A DNA stretch of 29,685 bases from assembly GCA_033558025.1 (NCBI GenBank), contig JAUCEF010000077.1, positions 1 through 29,685 of the forward strand, read 5' to 3'. The notes beneath the pieces are model-generated. The model ran no database searches. It was not told where the DNA came from and saw only the letters and a program-made list of their open reading frames with translations. This DNA comes from Phytophthora sp. 'mugwort'. Taxonomy: Eukaryota; Oomycota; Peronosporomycetes; Peronosporales; Peronosporaceae. The position numbers and the translations under genes are program-made. This document shows positions 18,034 to 25,328 of the stretch, one piece after another; within the stretch, counting starts at the first letter, position 1; each line of letters starts with the position of its first letter.

Positions 18034-18495
18034 TTATTTAATAATATGAATAATATCACCTTTATGTAATATAAAATTAGATTTACTTATAATTTTATTA
18101 TTAACCTTAATTTTTTTATGATTAATTAATTGTTTTGCTTGAAAAATAGTTTTAACTAATTTTAATCTTACAAGATTTATATCTAAGCGACTTTCTAATA
18201 AAATTACAAATTTTTTAAAGATATTTATTTTATTATCTTTTTTTAATAATTTTTGAAATAAATTTTTTAATTGATATTCATGAATACATCCATAAAAATT
18301 CCGAAATTGTTGTTTTTCAAATAATCTTTTTTGAAAAAATTTTTTACGTTTTTCAGGTTTTATTTCTTTTCGATATCTTAATTTTTTTTTAAATAAATTC
18401 CATTTTTTTGATTTTAATTTTAATAAGTTTAAATTTTTATGTATGTTCCTATTATTTTGAAAACATATTTTATTTCTCGGTCTTAATTTATTCAT
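18034..18495 (-). CDS. rps4: Ribosomal protein S4 (uS4)
   Basis: Primary 16S rRNA-binding protein and small-subunit assembly initiator. The 153-residue product starts MNKLRPRNKICFQNNRNI, like the basic N-terminus of organellar S4. It ends with an S4 RNA-binding domain: LLESRLDINLVRLKLVKTIFQAKQLINHKKIKVNNKIISKSNFILHKGDII (about residues 100-150). It is clearly shorter than bacterial S4 (about 205), with the loss in the region between the N-terminus and the S4 domain. It lies 8 nt after rps2 and 2 nt before orf196. Confidence 0.92.
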   Translation of the reverse strand: MNKLRPRNKICFQNNRNIHKNLNLLKLKSKKWNLFKKKLRYRKEIKPEKRKKFFQKRLFEKQQFRNFYGCIHEYQLKNLFQKLLKKDNKINIFKKFVILLESRLDINLVRLKLVKTIFQAKQLINHKKIKVNNKIISKSNFILHKGDIIHIIK

Positions 18496-18503
18496 CTTAT
18501 TTA

Positions 18504-19097
18504 TTAAAATATTTTACGTAATAAATACATTAAAGTATATATTGATTGAATATTTTTAGAATTCATTACTACAGGATAATTAATATTTTGTATAGTTTGA
18601 CTTGTATTTACTAATGAAATAGTAGGAATTTTTAAAACAGAAAGTTCTTGATTTAAAAAAGTATCTTTTACAGAACTTTTTATAACTAAAATTAATTTAA
18701 TTTCATTTTCTTTTAATAAATAATTAATTATCTTATTAAATGTTGTATTCATAATTTTATTAGTAATTAAACCATTTACCCATTCTTTTGTAAAAAAAAT
18801 GATATTTGGATTTTTTTTTATAAAAGATGTAGTTAATAAAAATTTAATTTCATTATCATTCCCTATTATTAAAATTTTTTCATTTTTTTTTAATATAATT
18901 TTAGTTAAATTAAATATACGTTTTAAAAAAAATGAAACATTTTTTAAATTAATTATAGTATAATCATGTCTACTTCCAAATATAAAAGATAATAATTCTT
19001 TATTTGTATCTATTAAAGATTCTCCATACATATTTTTTGATTTAAATAATAAATTTAATAAAATATTATTATGTTTTTTTTTTTTTTTTTGTATCAT
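18504..19097 (-). CDS. rps2: Ribosomal protein S2 (uS2)
   Basis: Small-subunit protein near the head-platform junction. The 197-residue product shows family landmarks: FTKEWVNGLITNK (bacterial WLGGTLTN), LSVLKIPTISLVNTSQTIQNINYPVVMNSKNIQSI (bacterial A..LGIPVIGIVDTN.dP..IdypIPGNDDa), and a C-terminal helix. It is shorter than bacterial S2 (about 240), lacking the coiled-coil insertion. It starts with a poly-Lys stretch (MIQKKKKKH). It lies 6 nt after rpl6 in the ribosomal protein operon. Confidence 0.9.
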   Translation of the reverse strand: MIQKKKKKHNNILLNLLFKSKNMYGESLIDTNKELLSFIFGSRHDYTIINLKNVSFFLKRIFNLTKIILKKNEKILIIGNDNEIKFLLTTSFIKKNPNIIFFTKEWVNGLITNKIMNTTFNKIINYLLKENEIKLILVIKSSVKDTFLNQELSVLKIPTISLVNTSQTIQNINYPVVMNSKNIQSIYTLMYLLRKIF

Positions 19098-19103
19098 ATT
19101 TAA

Positions 19104-19709
19104 TTATTTTTTACTTTTTTTTCCCTCTTTTTGTAAAATTTTTTCATTTTTTAATAATAAACCTTTTCCTTTATATGGTTCAGGTTTTTTATGATTTTTA
19201 ATATAATGTACAAATTGATGTAAAAAAATATAATCGATACTACTAAAAATTAAAGTATTTGTTTGATTAATAATTTCAATATTTAATGGAATTGGAATTC
19301 TAATATTATGACTAAAACCTAATTTTAAAATTAAAGTATTATTTTCAATAAAAGCTTTAAAACCTATACCTTTTAATATTAAATTAATTTTAAAACCTTG
19401 TAAAACACCTTTTATTTTTATTTTTATTAATTTATTGTATAAATTTAAAATACTTTTTTTTTTTTTATTTTTATTAACAATAATTAATAATTTATTTTTT
19501 TTTATAAAAAAATATAAATCATTAATTATTGTTAAAGATAATAAACCTAAAGATGTTTCAAAAAAAATTATTTTATTATTACTATAAATTTTTAAATCTG
19601 TTGGAAAAATAAAAGTTTTATCAATAAAAAATAAATTAATATTTCCTAAAGAACTTTTAAAAAAATTTTTATTTTTTAATTTAACATTTTTTTTTATTAT
19701 TTTTATCAT
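19104..19709 (-). CDS. rpl6: Ribosomal protein L6 (uL6)
   Basis: Large-subunit protein near the sarcin-ricin loop. The 201-residue product has the L6 two-domain layout. The second domain contains KGVLQGFKINLILKGIGFKAFIENNTLILKLGFSHNIRIPIP. It ends with HYIKNHKKPEPYKGKGLLLKNEKILQKEGKKSKK, the conserved L6 C-terminus (R.PepYKGKGi.y..e....KegKk). The order rps8-rpl6 is as in the bacterial spc operon. Confidence 0.94.
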   Translation of the reverse strand: MIKIIKKNVKLKNKNFFKSSLGNINLFFIDKTFIFPTDLKIYSNNKIIFFETSLGLLSLTIINDLYFFIKKNKLLIIVNKNKKKKSILNLYNKLIKIKIKGVLQGFKINLILKGIGFKAFIENNTLILKLGFSHNIRIPIPLNIEIINQTNTLIFSSIDYIFLHQFVHYIKNHKKPEPYKGKGLLLKNEKILQKEGKKSKK

Positions 19710-19715
19710 AATTTT

Positions 19716-20096
19716 TTAAATAATTTTACAAATCAATTCACCACCAACATTTAATTTTTTAGCTTGTAAATCTGTTAAAATACCAATAGATGTTGAAAGA
19801 ATATAAAATCCTGTTTTTTTTTTATATAAATCCTTATTAGCAATATATAAACGTTTTCCCGGTTTTGATAAACGTTTTATTTCAGTAATAACTGCTTTAT
19901 TTTTTCTATATTTTAAATAAATCTCTAATTGATTTTTGGAATTTATCTTATAACTTTTTATAAAACCTTCTTTAATTAAGATATTTAAAATATTTATACT
20001 TTGTTTTGATTTTTGTTGTACTATTTTTGATTTTTTTACTAAATAACCATTTTTTATTTTTGAAAATAAATTGGAAAGAGTATCTGTTATAATCAT
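19716..20096 (-). CDS. rps8: Ribosomal protein S8 (uS8)
   Basis: Small-subunit rRNA-binding protein. The 126-residue product starts MIITDTLSNLFSKIKNGY (bacterial D.iadmLtrIrNa). It contains LSKPGKRLYI and ends GFYILSTSIGILTDLQAKKLNVGGELICKI, the diagnostic G..i.STs.GimtD..A...nvGGe.l..v signature. Length is normal. It lies 7 nt after rps14 and 6 nt before rpl6. Confidence 0.96.
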   Translation of the reverse strand: MIITDTLSNLFSKIKNGYLVKKSKIVQQKSKQSINILNILIKEGFIKSYKINSKNQLEIYLKYRKNKAVITEIKRLSKPGKRLYIANKDLYKKKTGFYILSTSIGILTDLQAKKLNVGGELICKII

Positions 20097-20103
20097 AATT
20101 AAA

Positions 20104-20403
20104 TTACCAACTATATTTAGAAATACCGGGTAAAAACCCTTTTGATGCTAATTTACGTAATTGGATTCTGGATATTTTAAATAAACGATAAATACTTTTA
20201 GAACGTCCAGTTAAAACACACACATTTTTAATTCTAGTAATTGATGAATTTTGATGGAAAAAAAACCACTTTTGTTGTAATTTCCATCTTAAATTTTTTT
20301 CAATATTTAAATTTTTTGAAAGAATTTTTAAAGTTAATCTATTTTTTTCAAAATTTTTAAATAAATTACGTTGTTTAATATTTTTTTTAATTTTTTTTTG
20401 CAT
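20104..20403 (-). CDS. rps14: Ribosomal protein S14 (uS14)
   Basis: Small-subunit head protein. The 99-residue product runs from the ATG at 20401-20403 (MQKKIKKNIKQRNLF). In-frame sequence further upstream runs through trnA and trnK and is not coding. It ends with NVCVLTGRSKSIYRLFKISRIQLRKLASKGFLPGISKYSW, the C-terminal S14 signature (rC..tGR.r.vyr.f.lsRi.lRe.a..G.lpG..kaSW). Zinc-binding cysteines are absent, as in the long Zn-free type. The order rps14-rps8-rpl6 is ancestral. Confidence 0.97.
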   Translation of the reverse strand: MQKKIKKNIKQRNLFKNFEKNRLTLKILSKNLNIEKNLRWKLQQKWFFFHQNSSITRIKNVCVLTGRSKSIYRLFKISRIQLRKLASKGFLPGISKYSW

Positions 20404-20429
20404 AAAATTATATTTAAGAAAGATAAATA

Positions 20430-20502
20430 TGGAGATAATCGGATTCGAACCGATAACATTATATTTGCAAAACATACTTTCTACCAGTTGAAATATATCC
20501 CC
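20430..20502 (-). tRNA. trnA: tRNA-Ala (UGC)
   Basis: Acceptor GGGGATA pairs with TATCTCC. Anticodon stem TATGT/ATATA encloses loop TTTGCAA, anticodon TGC. The T arm is ATCGG/CCGAT and the discriminator is A. It has a G2-C71 and G3-U70 acceptor; the G3-U70 pair is the alanine identity element. Confidence 0.92.
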
Positions 20503-20504
20503 AA

Positions 20505-20577
20505 TAAGTGTATTGGGATTTGAACCCAAGACCATCAGATTAAAAGTCCGGTGCTCTACCAGCTGAGCTATACACTT
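20505..20577 (-). tRNA. trnK: tRNA-Lys (UUU)
   Basis: Acceptor AAGTGTA pairs with TACACTT. The anticodon loop CTTTTAA gives TTT. The D arm is GCTC/GAGC and the T arm is TTGGG/CCCAA. It is 2 nt from trnA; the pair separates atp8 from rps14. Confidence 0.95.
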
Positions 20578-20587
20578 ATTTAAAAAA

Positions 20588-20980
20588 TTAATTAATTCTT
20601 ATAAAAATTTTATTTAATAATAAAAATTTTTTATTTAAAATATAATTAATTTTTTGTTTTAATATTTTATTAAAAATTGAAGTTTTTTGTATTTTAATAT
20701 TTTGATTTTTTTTATAAATAGATAATTTTTTTGTTATAAATAACTCAAAATTAAAACAAAAAGTTTTATAAGAATTATTAAAAAAATAAATAATATTATT
20801 TTTTTCAAAATTAATTTGATTTTTTTTTTTATTATCAAAAATTATTTTTTTTTTTCTAAATTTTAAATTATAACAAATTTTAGGTAAAAAAAAATAAGTA
20901 ATAAAAAAATAAAAATTAAAAAAAAAAAATAAAAACCAAGAAACTTGATTAAAAAATGAAAATTGATCGAATTGTGGCAT
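20588..20980 (-). CDS. atp8: ATP synthase F0 subunit 8
   Basis: Small membrane subunit of the ATP synthase stator. The N-terminus MPQFDQFSFFNQVSWFLFFFFNFYFFITYFFLPKI is diagnostic: MPQfD...ff.Q..W, one membrane helix (about 12-33), then LPKI. The rest of the 130-residue product is a basic, Lys/Asn/Phe-rich tail, as expected for protist and plant ATP8 and variable in sequence. It lies between orf222 (61 nt upstream) and trnK. Confidence 0.93.
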   Translation of the reverse strand: MPQFDQFSFFNQVSWFLFFFFNFYFFITYFFLPKICYNLKFRKKKIIFDNKKKNQINFEKNNIIYFFNNSYKTFCFNFELFITKKLSIYKKNQNIKIQKTSIFNKILKQKINYILNKKFLLLNKIFIRIN

Positions 20981-21041
20981 AATTTTATAATAAATTTTTA
21001 TTTCTTCAACATATATTTTTCTTGAAAGAACACTTTTATTT

Positions 21042-21710
21042 TTATTTTATTTTAAAATTATTATTTTTTATTTTTTGATTTTGAATAATAGTTTGAATAT
21101 AAGAAAGTCTTGAAAATTCTTTTTTTGATTTTTTAAATATATTTAAATTATTAACTTTAAAATTTAAATATTTTAATTTATAACAATTAATTAAACGTGT
21201 TGAATTAATTCTTCTTTTATAGAAACCTTTTTTATTATATTTATTAAAATAAAATTTTTTTTTATAATTTAAAGCATTATTTAAATTAATAGGTTTTATA
21301 GAAAAAATAAATCCTAAAATTGAAATAAAAATTTTTTTATTATTCCAATTTCCACCAAGTAAACGACCTTTTATTGAATTATTTTTTTTTATTAAAATAT
21401 TTTGAAGCATTATTTTATTAAATTGATGTAATATATTATAAGTTAAATCATAATTAAATAATATAATATTTTCATATTTTATAGCAATTGTTGAAATTTT
21501 ATCTATTTTTATTAAAGTAAAAGGTAAATAAATGTTTTCATAATTATTAAATTCAATTACATAAGATTCTAAATTTAAATTATTAAATAAAATTGGATTT
21601 TCAAATAAAATATTTTTTAATTTAAATTTTTTTTTTTTTAAATAATTATTTTTTAAAAATTGTTGATAATTTGATAAATTATTTGTTTTTTGTTTTTTTA
21701 ATTTTTTCAT
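21042..21710 (-). CDS. Basic hypothetical protein, orf222; possible S1-domain (rps1-like) protein
   Basis: A 222-residue, strongly basic product (Lys, Asn, Ile). The middle has YIVIEFNNYENIY-like beta-rich segments (about 50-100). About residues 112-140 read IKGRLLGGNWNNKKIFISILGFIFSIKPINL, which fits the S1/OB-fold pattern (V.G.v....kGgf.v...G..gFlP.s.l). RINSTRLINCYKLKYLNFKV follows. This would fit a degenerate mitochondrial rps1, but the match is weak and I have not confirmed it. Its place between rpl16 and atp8 inside a ribosomal protein operon supports a translation role. It could also be one of the lineage-specific ORFs of oomycete mitochondria. Confidence 0.7.
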   Translation of the reverse strand: MKKLKKQKTNNLSNYQQFLKNNYLKKKKFKLKNILFENPILFNNLNLESYVIEFNNYENIYLPFTLIKIDKISTIAIKYENIILFNYDLTYNILHQFNKIMLQNILIKKNNSIKGRLLGGNWNNKKIFISILGFIFSIKPINLNNALNYKKKFYFNKYNKKGFYKRRINSTRLINCYKLKYLNFKVNNLNIFKKSKKEFSRLSYIQTIIQNQKIKNNNFKIK

Positions 21711-21731
21711 TTAAAATAAAAATTTTTTAAT

Positions 21732-21805
21732 TAGGCCTAGTAGGATTTGAACCTACAACTATACCGTTATGAGCGGTATGCTCTAACCAATTAAACTATA
21801 AGCCT
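21732..21805 (-). tRNA. trnI: tRNA-Ile (CAU, presumably lysidine-modified)
   Basis: Acceptor AGGCTTA pairs with TAGGCCT. Anticodon stem TACCG/CGGTA encloses loop CTCATAA. The sequence closely resembles the plant mitochondrial isoleucine tRNA with CAU anticodon (GGCTTATAGTTTAATTGG at the 5' end, as remembered). C34 would have to be modified to lysidine to read AUA. This codon is common here, so the tRNA should be essential. Confidence 0.85.
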
Positions 21806-21807
21806 AA

Positions 21808-22212
21808 TTATTTATAAATAAATTTTGTTTTAACCGGCAATTTATTAGAACCCGCTTTTAAAACTTTTTTTGCATTTTCTAATGAAATACCGCTAATTTC
21901 ATATAAAATTTGACCTTTTTTAACTTTAGCAACCCAAAAAGAAACAGCACCTTTTCCTTTACCCATACGATTTTCTGTAGGTTTTGCTGTTACAGGTGTA
22001 TCTGGAAAAACACGAATCCAAAGAAATCCTAATCGTTTCATTTTTCGAATAATTATTCGACGAGTTGCTTCTATTTGTCTTGATGTTAAACGTGTTTCTT
22101 TTAAAACTTTAATAGCATATTTACCATAAACAATATTATTACCTTTTGTTGTTTTACCTGTAAGTTTACTTTTAAATTGTTTTTTATATTTAGTTTTTTT
22201 TGGAAATAACAT
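21808..22212 (-). CDS. rpl16: Ribosomal protein L16 (uL16)
   Basis: Large-subunit protein near the peptidyl-transferase centre and A-site tRNA. The 134-residue product starts MLFPKKTKYKKQFKSKLTGKTTKGN. It contains LTSRQIEATRRIIIRKMKRLGFLWIRVFPDTPVTAKPTENRMGKGKGAVSFWVAKVKKGQILYEISG. These are the L16 signatures (E..R.ai.R...r.gk.wir.fPd.p.t.kp.E.RMGkGKG....WVa.v..G.ilfE..g). Length is normal. Its start overlaps the 3' end of rps3 by 23 nt in another frame, a conserved overlap in many organelle genomes. Confidence 0.98.
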   Translation of the reverse strand: MLFPKKTKYKKQFKSKLTGKTTKGNNIVYGKYAIKVLKETRLTSRQIEATRRIIIRKMKRLGFLWIRVFPDTPVTAKPTENRMGKGKGAVSFWVAKVKKGQILYEISGISLENAKKVLKAGSNKLPVKTKFIYK

Positions 22213-23020
22213 AATTAGTATTTTTAATTCTTTGTTTTTTTAAAAATTTAGAATTTAATGTAGTTTTTAGTGGTTTAAAAAAAATCCATAATTTAATACT
22301 ACAAATACCCGATGGTGTTTTAAATTCATTAAAATGATATTTAATATCATATTCTAAAGTATTTAATGGTATTTTTCCTTTTTGAAAAATTAGTTTTTTT
22401 TTACGTTTTGATTTATTTAAACGACCTTTAAATTGTAAACGATAACCAATAAAATTAGAAAATATTTTAAAAAATTCTTGAAGCATATTATCAATATTAT
22501 TAATAAATTTTTTATGTGTTTTTTTTTTTTCTAATGTTTGTTTAATATAAAAAGTTATAATATTTATATTTTTAGTATAAAAAGCATAACTAAAATTATA
22601 AATCATTTTTTTAACATTTTTATTAATTCGATTATTTTTTCTTATTTTATCAAAAATTCTTTTTAAATTTTTTCGTAATTTAATTAATTCAAAAAATTGG
22701 ACATTTTTGATAAATAATTTAATATTATTATTAATATAATATATATTTAAATATTTAATAATTTGATTATAAGATAATTTATAATATTTTTTTGCATTTT
22801 TTTGAATATAAACATATATATTTATATTATTTGATGTTTTTACTATATTTATATCTATTAATTTTAAATTTTTATAATTAAAAATATTTTGAAAATATTT
22901 TTTAATTTCTAAATCAAAATGCAATAAATTAGAATACTCATTATTATTAACAATCCATTGGGAATCCCAATTTTTTTTTTTATTTAATCTTAAACTAATT
23001 GGTATAATTTTTTGACCCAT
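22190..23020 (-). CDS. rps3: Ribosomal protein S3 (uS3)
   Basis: Small-subunit protein at the mRNA entry channel. The 276-residue product begins MGQKIIPISLRLNKKKNWDSQW, the typical organellar S3 start (MGQK.nP.glRl......sw). A long, divergent Lys/Asn-rich middle follows, then the conserved C-terminal domain YRLQFKGRLNKSKRKKKLIFQKGKIPLNTLEYDIKYHFNEFKTPSGICSIKLWIFF (bacterial G....v.GRl.gae.ar.e....G.vpl.tlradidy....a.t.yG..GvkvWi). It overlaps rpl16 by 23 nt and follows rps19 by 3 nt. Confidence 0.96.
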   Translation of the reverse strand: MGQKIIPISLRLNKKKNWDSQWIVNNNEYSNLLHFDLEIKKYFQNIFNYKNLKLIDINIVKTSNNINIYVYIQKNAKKYYKLSYNQIIKYLNIYYINNNIKLFIKNVQFFELIKLRKNLKRIFDKIRKNNRINKNVKKMIYNFSYAFYTKNINIITFYIKQTLEKKKTHKKFINNIDNMLQEFFKIFSNFIGYRLQFKGRLNKSKRKKKLIFQKGKIPLNTLEYDIKYHFNEFKTPSGICSIKLWIFFKPLKTTLNSKFLKKQRIKNTNYVISKKN

Positions 23021-23023
23021 AAT

Positions 23024-23260
23024 TTATTTTTTTTTTTTATATATATGTTTTTTTCGTGTATTAATAAATTCACCAAATTTAAAACCAATCATTTTATCAT
23101 TTATTTCCAAATTAATAAATATTTTACCATTATAAATACTTACAGAATGATTACTATATTCAGGTAATATTGTTAAATTTTTATTAGTTATTTTTATCCA
23201 TTGTTTTTTTTTTAATAAATTAACTTTAAAAAATGGACCTTTATATTTACTTCTAGACAT
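23024..23260 (-). CDS. rps19: Ribosomal protein S19 (uS19)
   Basis: Small-subunit head protein. The 78-residue product starts MSRSKYKGPFFKVNLL (bacterial mpRS.kKgpfvd..Ll). It contains KIFINLEINDKMIGFKFGEFINTRK, the conserved h.G.....v.i...MvGhklGEF..Tr signature. The family's middle TIWSRrS is replaced by ILPEYSNHSVSIYNG, a normal mitochondrial variation. It sits between rpl2 and rps3 with 3-nt spacers (TAA, ATT, ATG), in ancestral S10-operon order (rpl22 and rpl23 missing). Confidence 0.95.
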   Translation of the reverse strand: MSRSKYKGPFFKVNLLKKKQWIKITNKNLTILPEYSNHSVSIYNGKIFINLEINDKMIGFKFGEFINTRKKHIYKKKK

Positions 23261-23263
23261 AAT

Positions 23264-24070
23264 TTATTTAATAATTAATTTTTTTTTTGTTTTTTTACGT
23301 GTAGGCTTTCCTTTAGTTATTTTACCTTGTGGTGTTACAGAAGGTCGCCCTCCACTTGTTTTACCCTCACCACCACCATGTGGATGATCGACAGGATTTT
23401 TTGCTACACCACGTACAGAAGGTCGTCTATTTAACCAACGTGAACGCCCAGCTTTACCTAATTTAATTTTTTTATGATTAATATTAGATACAACACCTAA
23501 TGTTGCATAACAAGTTAATAAAATTAATTTTAATTCACCAGAATTTAAACGAATTCGAGCGTATTTATTATCAATTTTTTGAATTAATTGTGCAGATGTT
23601 CCAGCACTTCTTATTAATTTTCCTCTAGATTTTGGATATAAACTAATATTATGAATTAAACTACCAATTGGTATATTTTGTAATGGTAAAGCATTACCTA
23701 CTTTTAATTCAGCATTAGGTGAACTTTTTATATATTGATTAATTTTTAAACCTTCCGGTGCTAAAATTAAATAAGATTTAGAATTGTTTTTAATATAAGC
23801 GATATTTGCGGAACGATTAGGATCATATAAAATTTTAATAATATAACCTTCAATATTTTTAGATCTATTAAAATCAATTATTCTATATAAACGTTTATGT
23901 CCACCACCGCGATGTTTTATAGTTATTTTACCTTGATTATTTTTACCATTAGCACGTTGAAAACCTTTTGTTAAAGATTTAATTTTAAAAATTTTAGTTA
24001 AATTATCTTTTTTTAATAAAAATGTTTGACGTTGTGATGGTGTTATAGGTTTTATTTTTTTTTCTATCAT
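23264..24070 (-). CDS. rpl2: Ribosomal protein L2 (uL2)
   Basis: Core large-subunit protein needed for subunit association and peptidyl transfer. The 268-residue product contains GKNNQGKITIKHRGGGHKRLYRIIDFNRSK in the N-terminal domain and GEGKTSGGRP preceded by RGVAKNPVDHPHGGG near the C-terminus. The latter is the most conserved L2 motif and includes the His important for peptidyl transfer. Length is normal. It is the first gene of the minus-strand ribosomal protein operon, with only 28 bp before the divergent rps13. Confidence 0.98.
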   Translation of the reverse strand: MIEKKIKPITPSQRQTFLLKKDNLTKIFKIKSLTKGFQRANGKNNQGKITIKHRGGGHKRLYRIIDFNRSKNIEGYIIKILYDPNRSANIAYIKNNSKSYLILAPEGLKINQYIKSSPNAELKVGNALPLQNIPIGSLIHNISLYPKSRGKLIRSAGTSAQLIQKIDNKYARIRLNSGELKLILLTCYATLGVVSNINHKKIKLGKAGRSRWLNRRPSVRGVAKNPVDHPHGGGEGKTSGGRPSVTPQGKITKGKPTRKKTKKKLIIK

Positions 24071-24098
24071 TTTATATGGTATATAGATAAAATCTATT
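24071..24098. promoter_or_regulatory. 28-bp divergent spacer between rpl2 and rps13
   Basis: This short AT-rich spacer (with ATATGGTATATAG) separates the start codons of rpl2 (-) and rps13 (+), so both reading frames begin almost back to back. There is little room for two conventional leaders. A bidirectional promoter, very short 5' leaders, or promoters reading from inside the opposite gene are possible; none is shown by the sequence. Confidence 0.35.
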
Positions 24099-24512
24099 AT
24101 GTTATATATTTTTAATAAAACAATTTCAGATTCAAAAAGTATTTTATATTCATTAACTATATTATATGGTATTAATGAATTTCAATCCAAGAAAATTTGT
24201 AAAAATATAGGAATTAATCCTCAAATCACCCTTAATAAACTTAAAAACAACCATGTAAACCGACTGGTTAATTATATTAATAAAAATTTAAAAGTTGAAC
24301 AACTTTTAAAAAAAATTAAAACTGAAAGATTAAATGAATTAGTAGAAATTAAAAGTAATCGTGGAATTAGACAAAGTCAGGGATTACCTGTTAGAGGACA
24401 ACGTACTCATACAAATTCAAAAACATCTAAAAAATTAAAAAAAATTTTTATTCAAAAACGTATTTCACGTAATAAACGACCATTTAAAAGTCAAAAAAAA
24501 AAAAAAAGATAA
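24099..24512 (+). CDS. rps13: Ribosomal protein S13 (uS13)
   Basis: Small-subunit head protein contacting the P-site tRNA and the large subunit. The 137-residue product starts MLYIFNKTISDSKSILYSLTILYGINEFQSKKICKNIGIN (bacterial S13: G...l.G.ki..aLt.iyGIG...a..i....gi). It ends SNRGIRQSQGLPVRGQRTHTNSKTSKKLKK, the diagnostic YRGlRHr.gLPvRGQrT.tNArT signature. A short Lys-rich tail follows. It is the first gene of the right-hand plus-strand block and is followed by rps11 after 12 nt, the bacterial alpha-operon order. Confidence 0.97.
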   Translation: MLYIFNKTISDSKSILYSLTILYGINEFQSKKICKNIGINPQITLNKLKNNHVNRLVNYINKNLKVEQLLKKIKTERLNELVEIKSNRGIRQSQGLPVRGQRTHTNSKTSKKLKKIFIQKRISRNKRPFKSQKKKKR

Positions 24513-24524
24513 AGTTATTATTCT

Positions 24525-24938
24525 ATGAATAAAAATAAATATAATTTTAAAAATAAATTTAAAAAAAAAATAAATTTAAAAAAAAAAAATCCTTTAATTT
24601 TAACAAATTTACATATTACAGCAAATTTAAAAAATACTATTATAAGTTTAACAACTTATAAAGGAAATCTTTTAAAACAATGGTCTACAAAATCATTAAA
24701 AAAAACACGTTTTAAAAAAAATACACCATATAATGTTCAATTAATTGTATATAAAATTAATAAATATCTTCAATTAAAAAAAATAAAAAAATTAAAAATT
24801 TATTTACATGGTACTGGTTTAGGTCGATATAATGTTTTAAAAAATATAAAAAATAAAAAAATTAAAATAAAATATATTTTAGATAAAACAACAAAACCTT
24901 TTAATGGTTGTAGATTAAAAAAACAAAAAAGACGTTAA
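24525..24938 (+). CDS. rps11: Ribosomal protein S11 (uS11)
   Basis: Small-subunit platform protein near the E site. The 137-residue product has a basic N-terminal extension (about 1-24). A core follows with LILTNLHITANLKNTIISLTTYKGNLLKQWSTKSL, the S11 start (a.vhi.astfNNTii.iTd..Gn...w.saG), and it ends FNGCRLKKQKRR, equivalent to bacterial hnGCRp.K.RRv. It is degenerate in the middle but clearly S11. It lies just after rps13 and 9 nt before trnS. Confidence 0.93.
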   Translation: MNKNKYNFKNKFKKKINLKKKNPLILTNLHITANLKNTIISLTTYKGNLLKQWSTKSLKKTRFKKNTPYNVQLIVYKINKYLQLKKIKKLKIYLHGTGLGRYNVLKNIKNKKIKIKYILDKTTKPFNGCRLKKQKRR

Positions 24939-24947
24939 TTTTAATAT

Positions 24948-25032
24948 GGATAGGTGATCGAGTGGTTTAAGGTGTCAGTCTTGAAAACTGAAGTATGTAA
25001 TAATACCGTGGGTTCAAATCCCACTCTATCCT
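24948..25032 (+). tRNA. trnS: tRNA-Ser (UGA)
   Basis: Class II tRNA. Acceptor GGATAGG pairs with TCTATCC. The anticodon loop CTTGAAA gives TGA, there is a long variable arm, and the T arm is GTGGG/CCCAC. It is only 4 nt from trnC on the opposite strand. Confidence 0.94.
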
Positions 25033-25036
25033 TTAA

Positions 25037-25107
25037 AAGCTAGAGACGGATTCGAACCGTCATTAAAGGATTTGCAGTCCTTTACATTACCTTTATGTTA
25101 TCTAGCC
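25037..25107 (-). tRNA. trnC: tRNA-Cys (GCA)
   Basis: Acceptor GGCTAGA pairs with TCTAGCT. Anticodon stem AAGGA/TCCTT encloses loop CTGCAAA, anticodon GCA. The discriminator is T, the cysteine identity base. It lies on the strand opposite to both neighbours, convergent with trnS and divergent from the rpl31-like gene. Confidence 0.94.
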
Positions 25108-25124
25108 AAAATAAATTATATTAT

Positions 25125-25328
25125 ATGAATAAAAATAAAAAATTTTTTACCTATAAAAATAAAATTATTTTAACAAATGGATCTTCTTTAAAAATAACAT
25201 CTATTAAGTATTTAAAAAATTATCAATTAAATTTAAGAATTTTTAAAGAAACAGATATTATTACAAATACAAATATCAATTTAAATAAAAGTAAATTAAA
25301 TTTTATAAAAAAAAATAAATTAAATTAA
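25125..25328 (+). CDS. rpl31: Probable ribosomal protein L31 (short, divergent)
   Basis: A 67-residue basic product from the ATG at 25125; an earlier in-frame ATG at 25095 lies inside trnC. The N-terminal half KFFTYKNKIILTNGSSLKITSIKYLKNYQLNL matches what I remember of stramenopile mitochondrial L31 (a beta-rich I.LtdGS...i.S.....Y.l..D pattern). The rest is Asn/Lys-rich and not informative. The zinc-binding cysteines of some bacterial L31 are absent. Its place after rps11 supports a ribosomal role. The identification is by pattern memory only. Its 3' end overlaps the convergent tatC by 9 nt. Confidence 0.55.
   Translation: MNKNKKFFTYKNKIILTNGSSLKITSIKYLKNYQLNLRIFKETDIITNTNINLNKSKLNFIKKNKLN

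Noticed and set aside
17645..18049. Plus-strand 134-codon ORF opposite orf196
   Set aside because: It is the mirror of the in-frame minisatellite; the repeats keep both strands open. The minus frame fits the operon and has a non-repetitive domain.
20404..20535. Upstream extension of rps14
   Set aside because: It is the translation of trnA and part of trnK.
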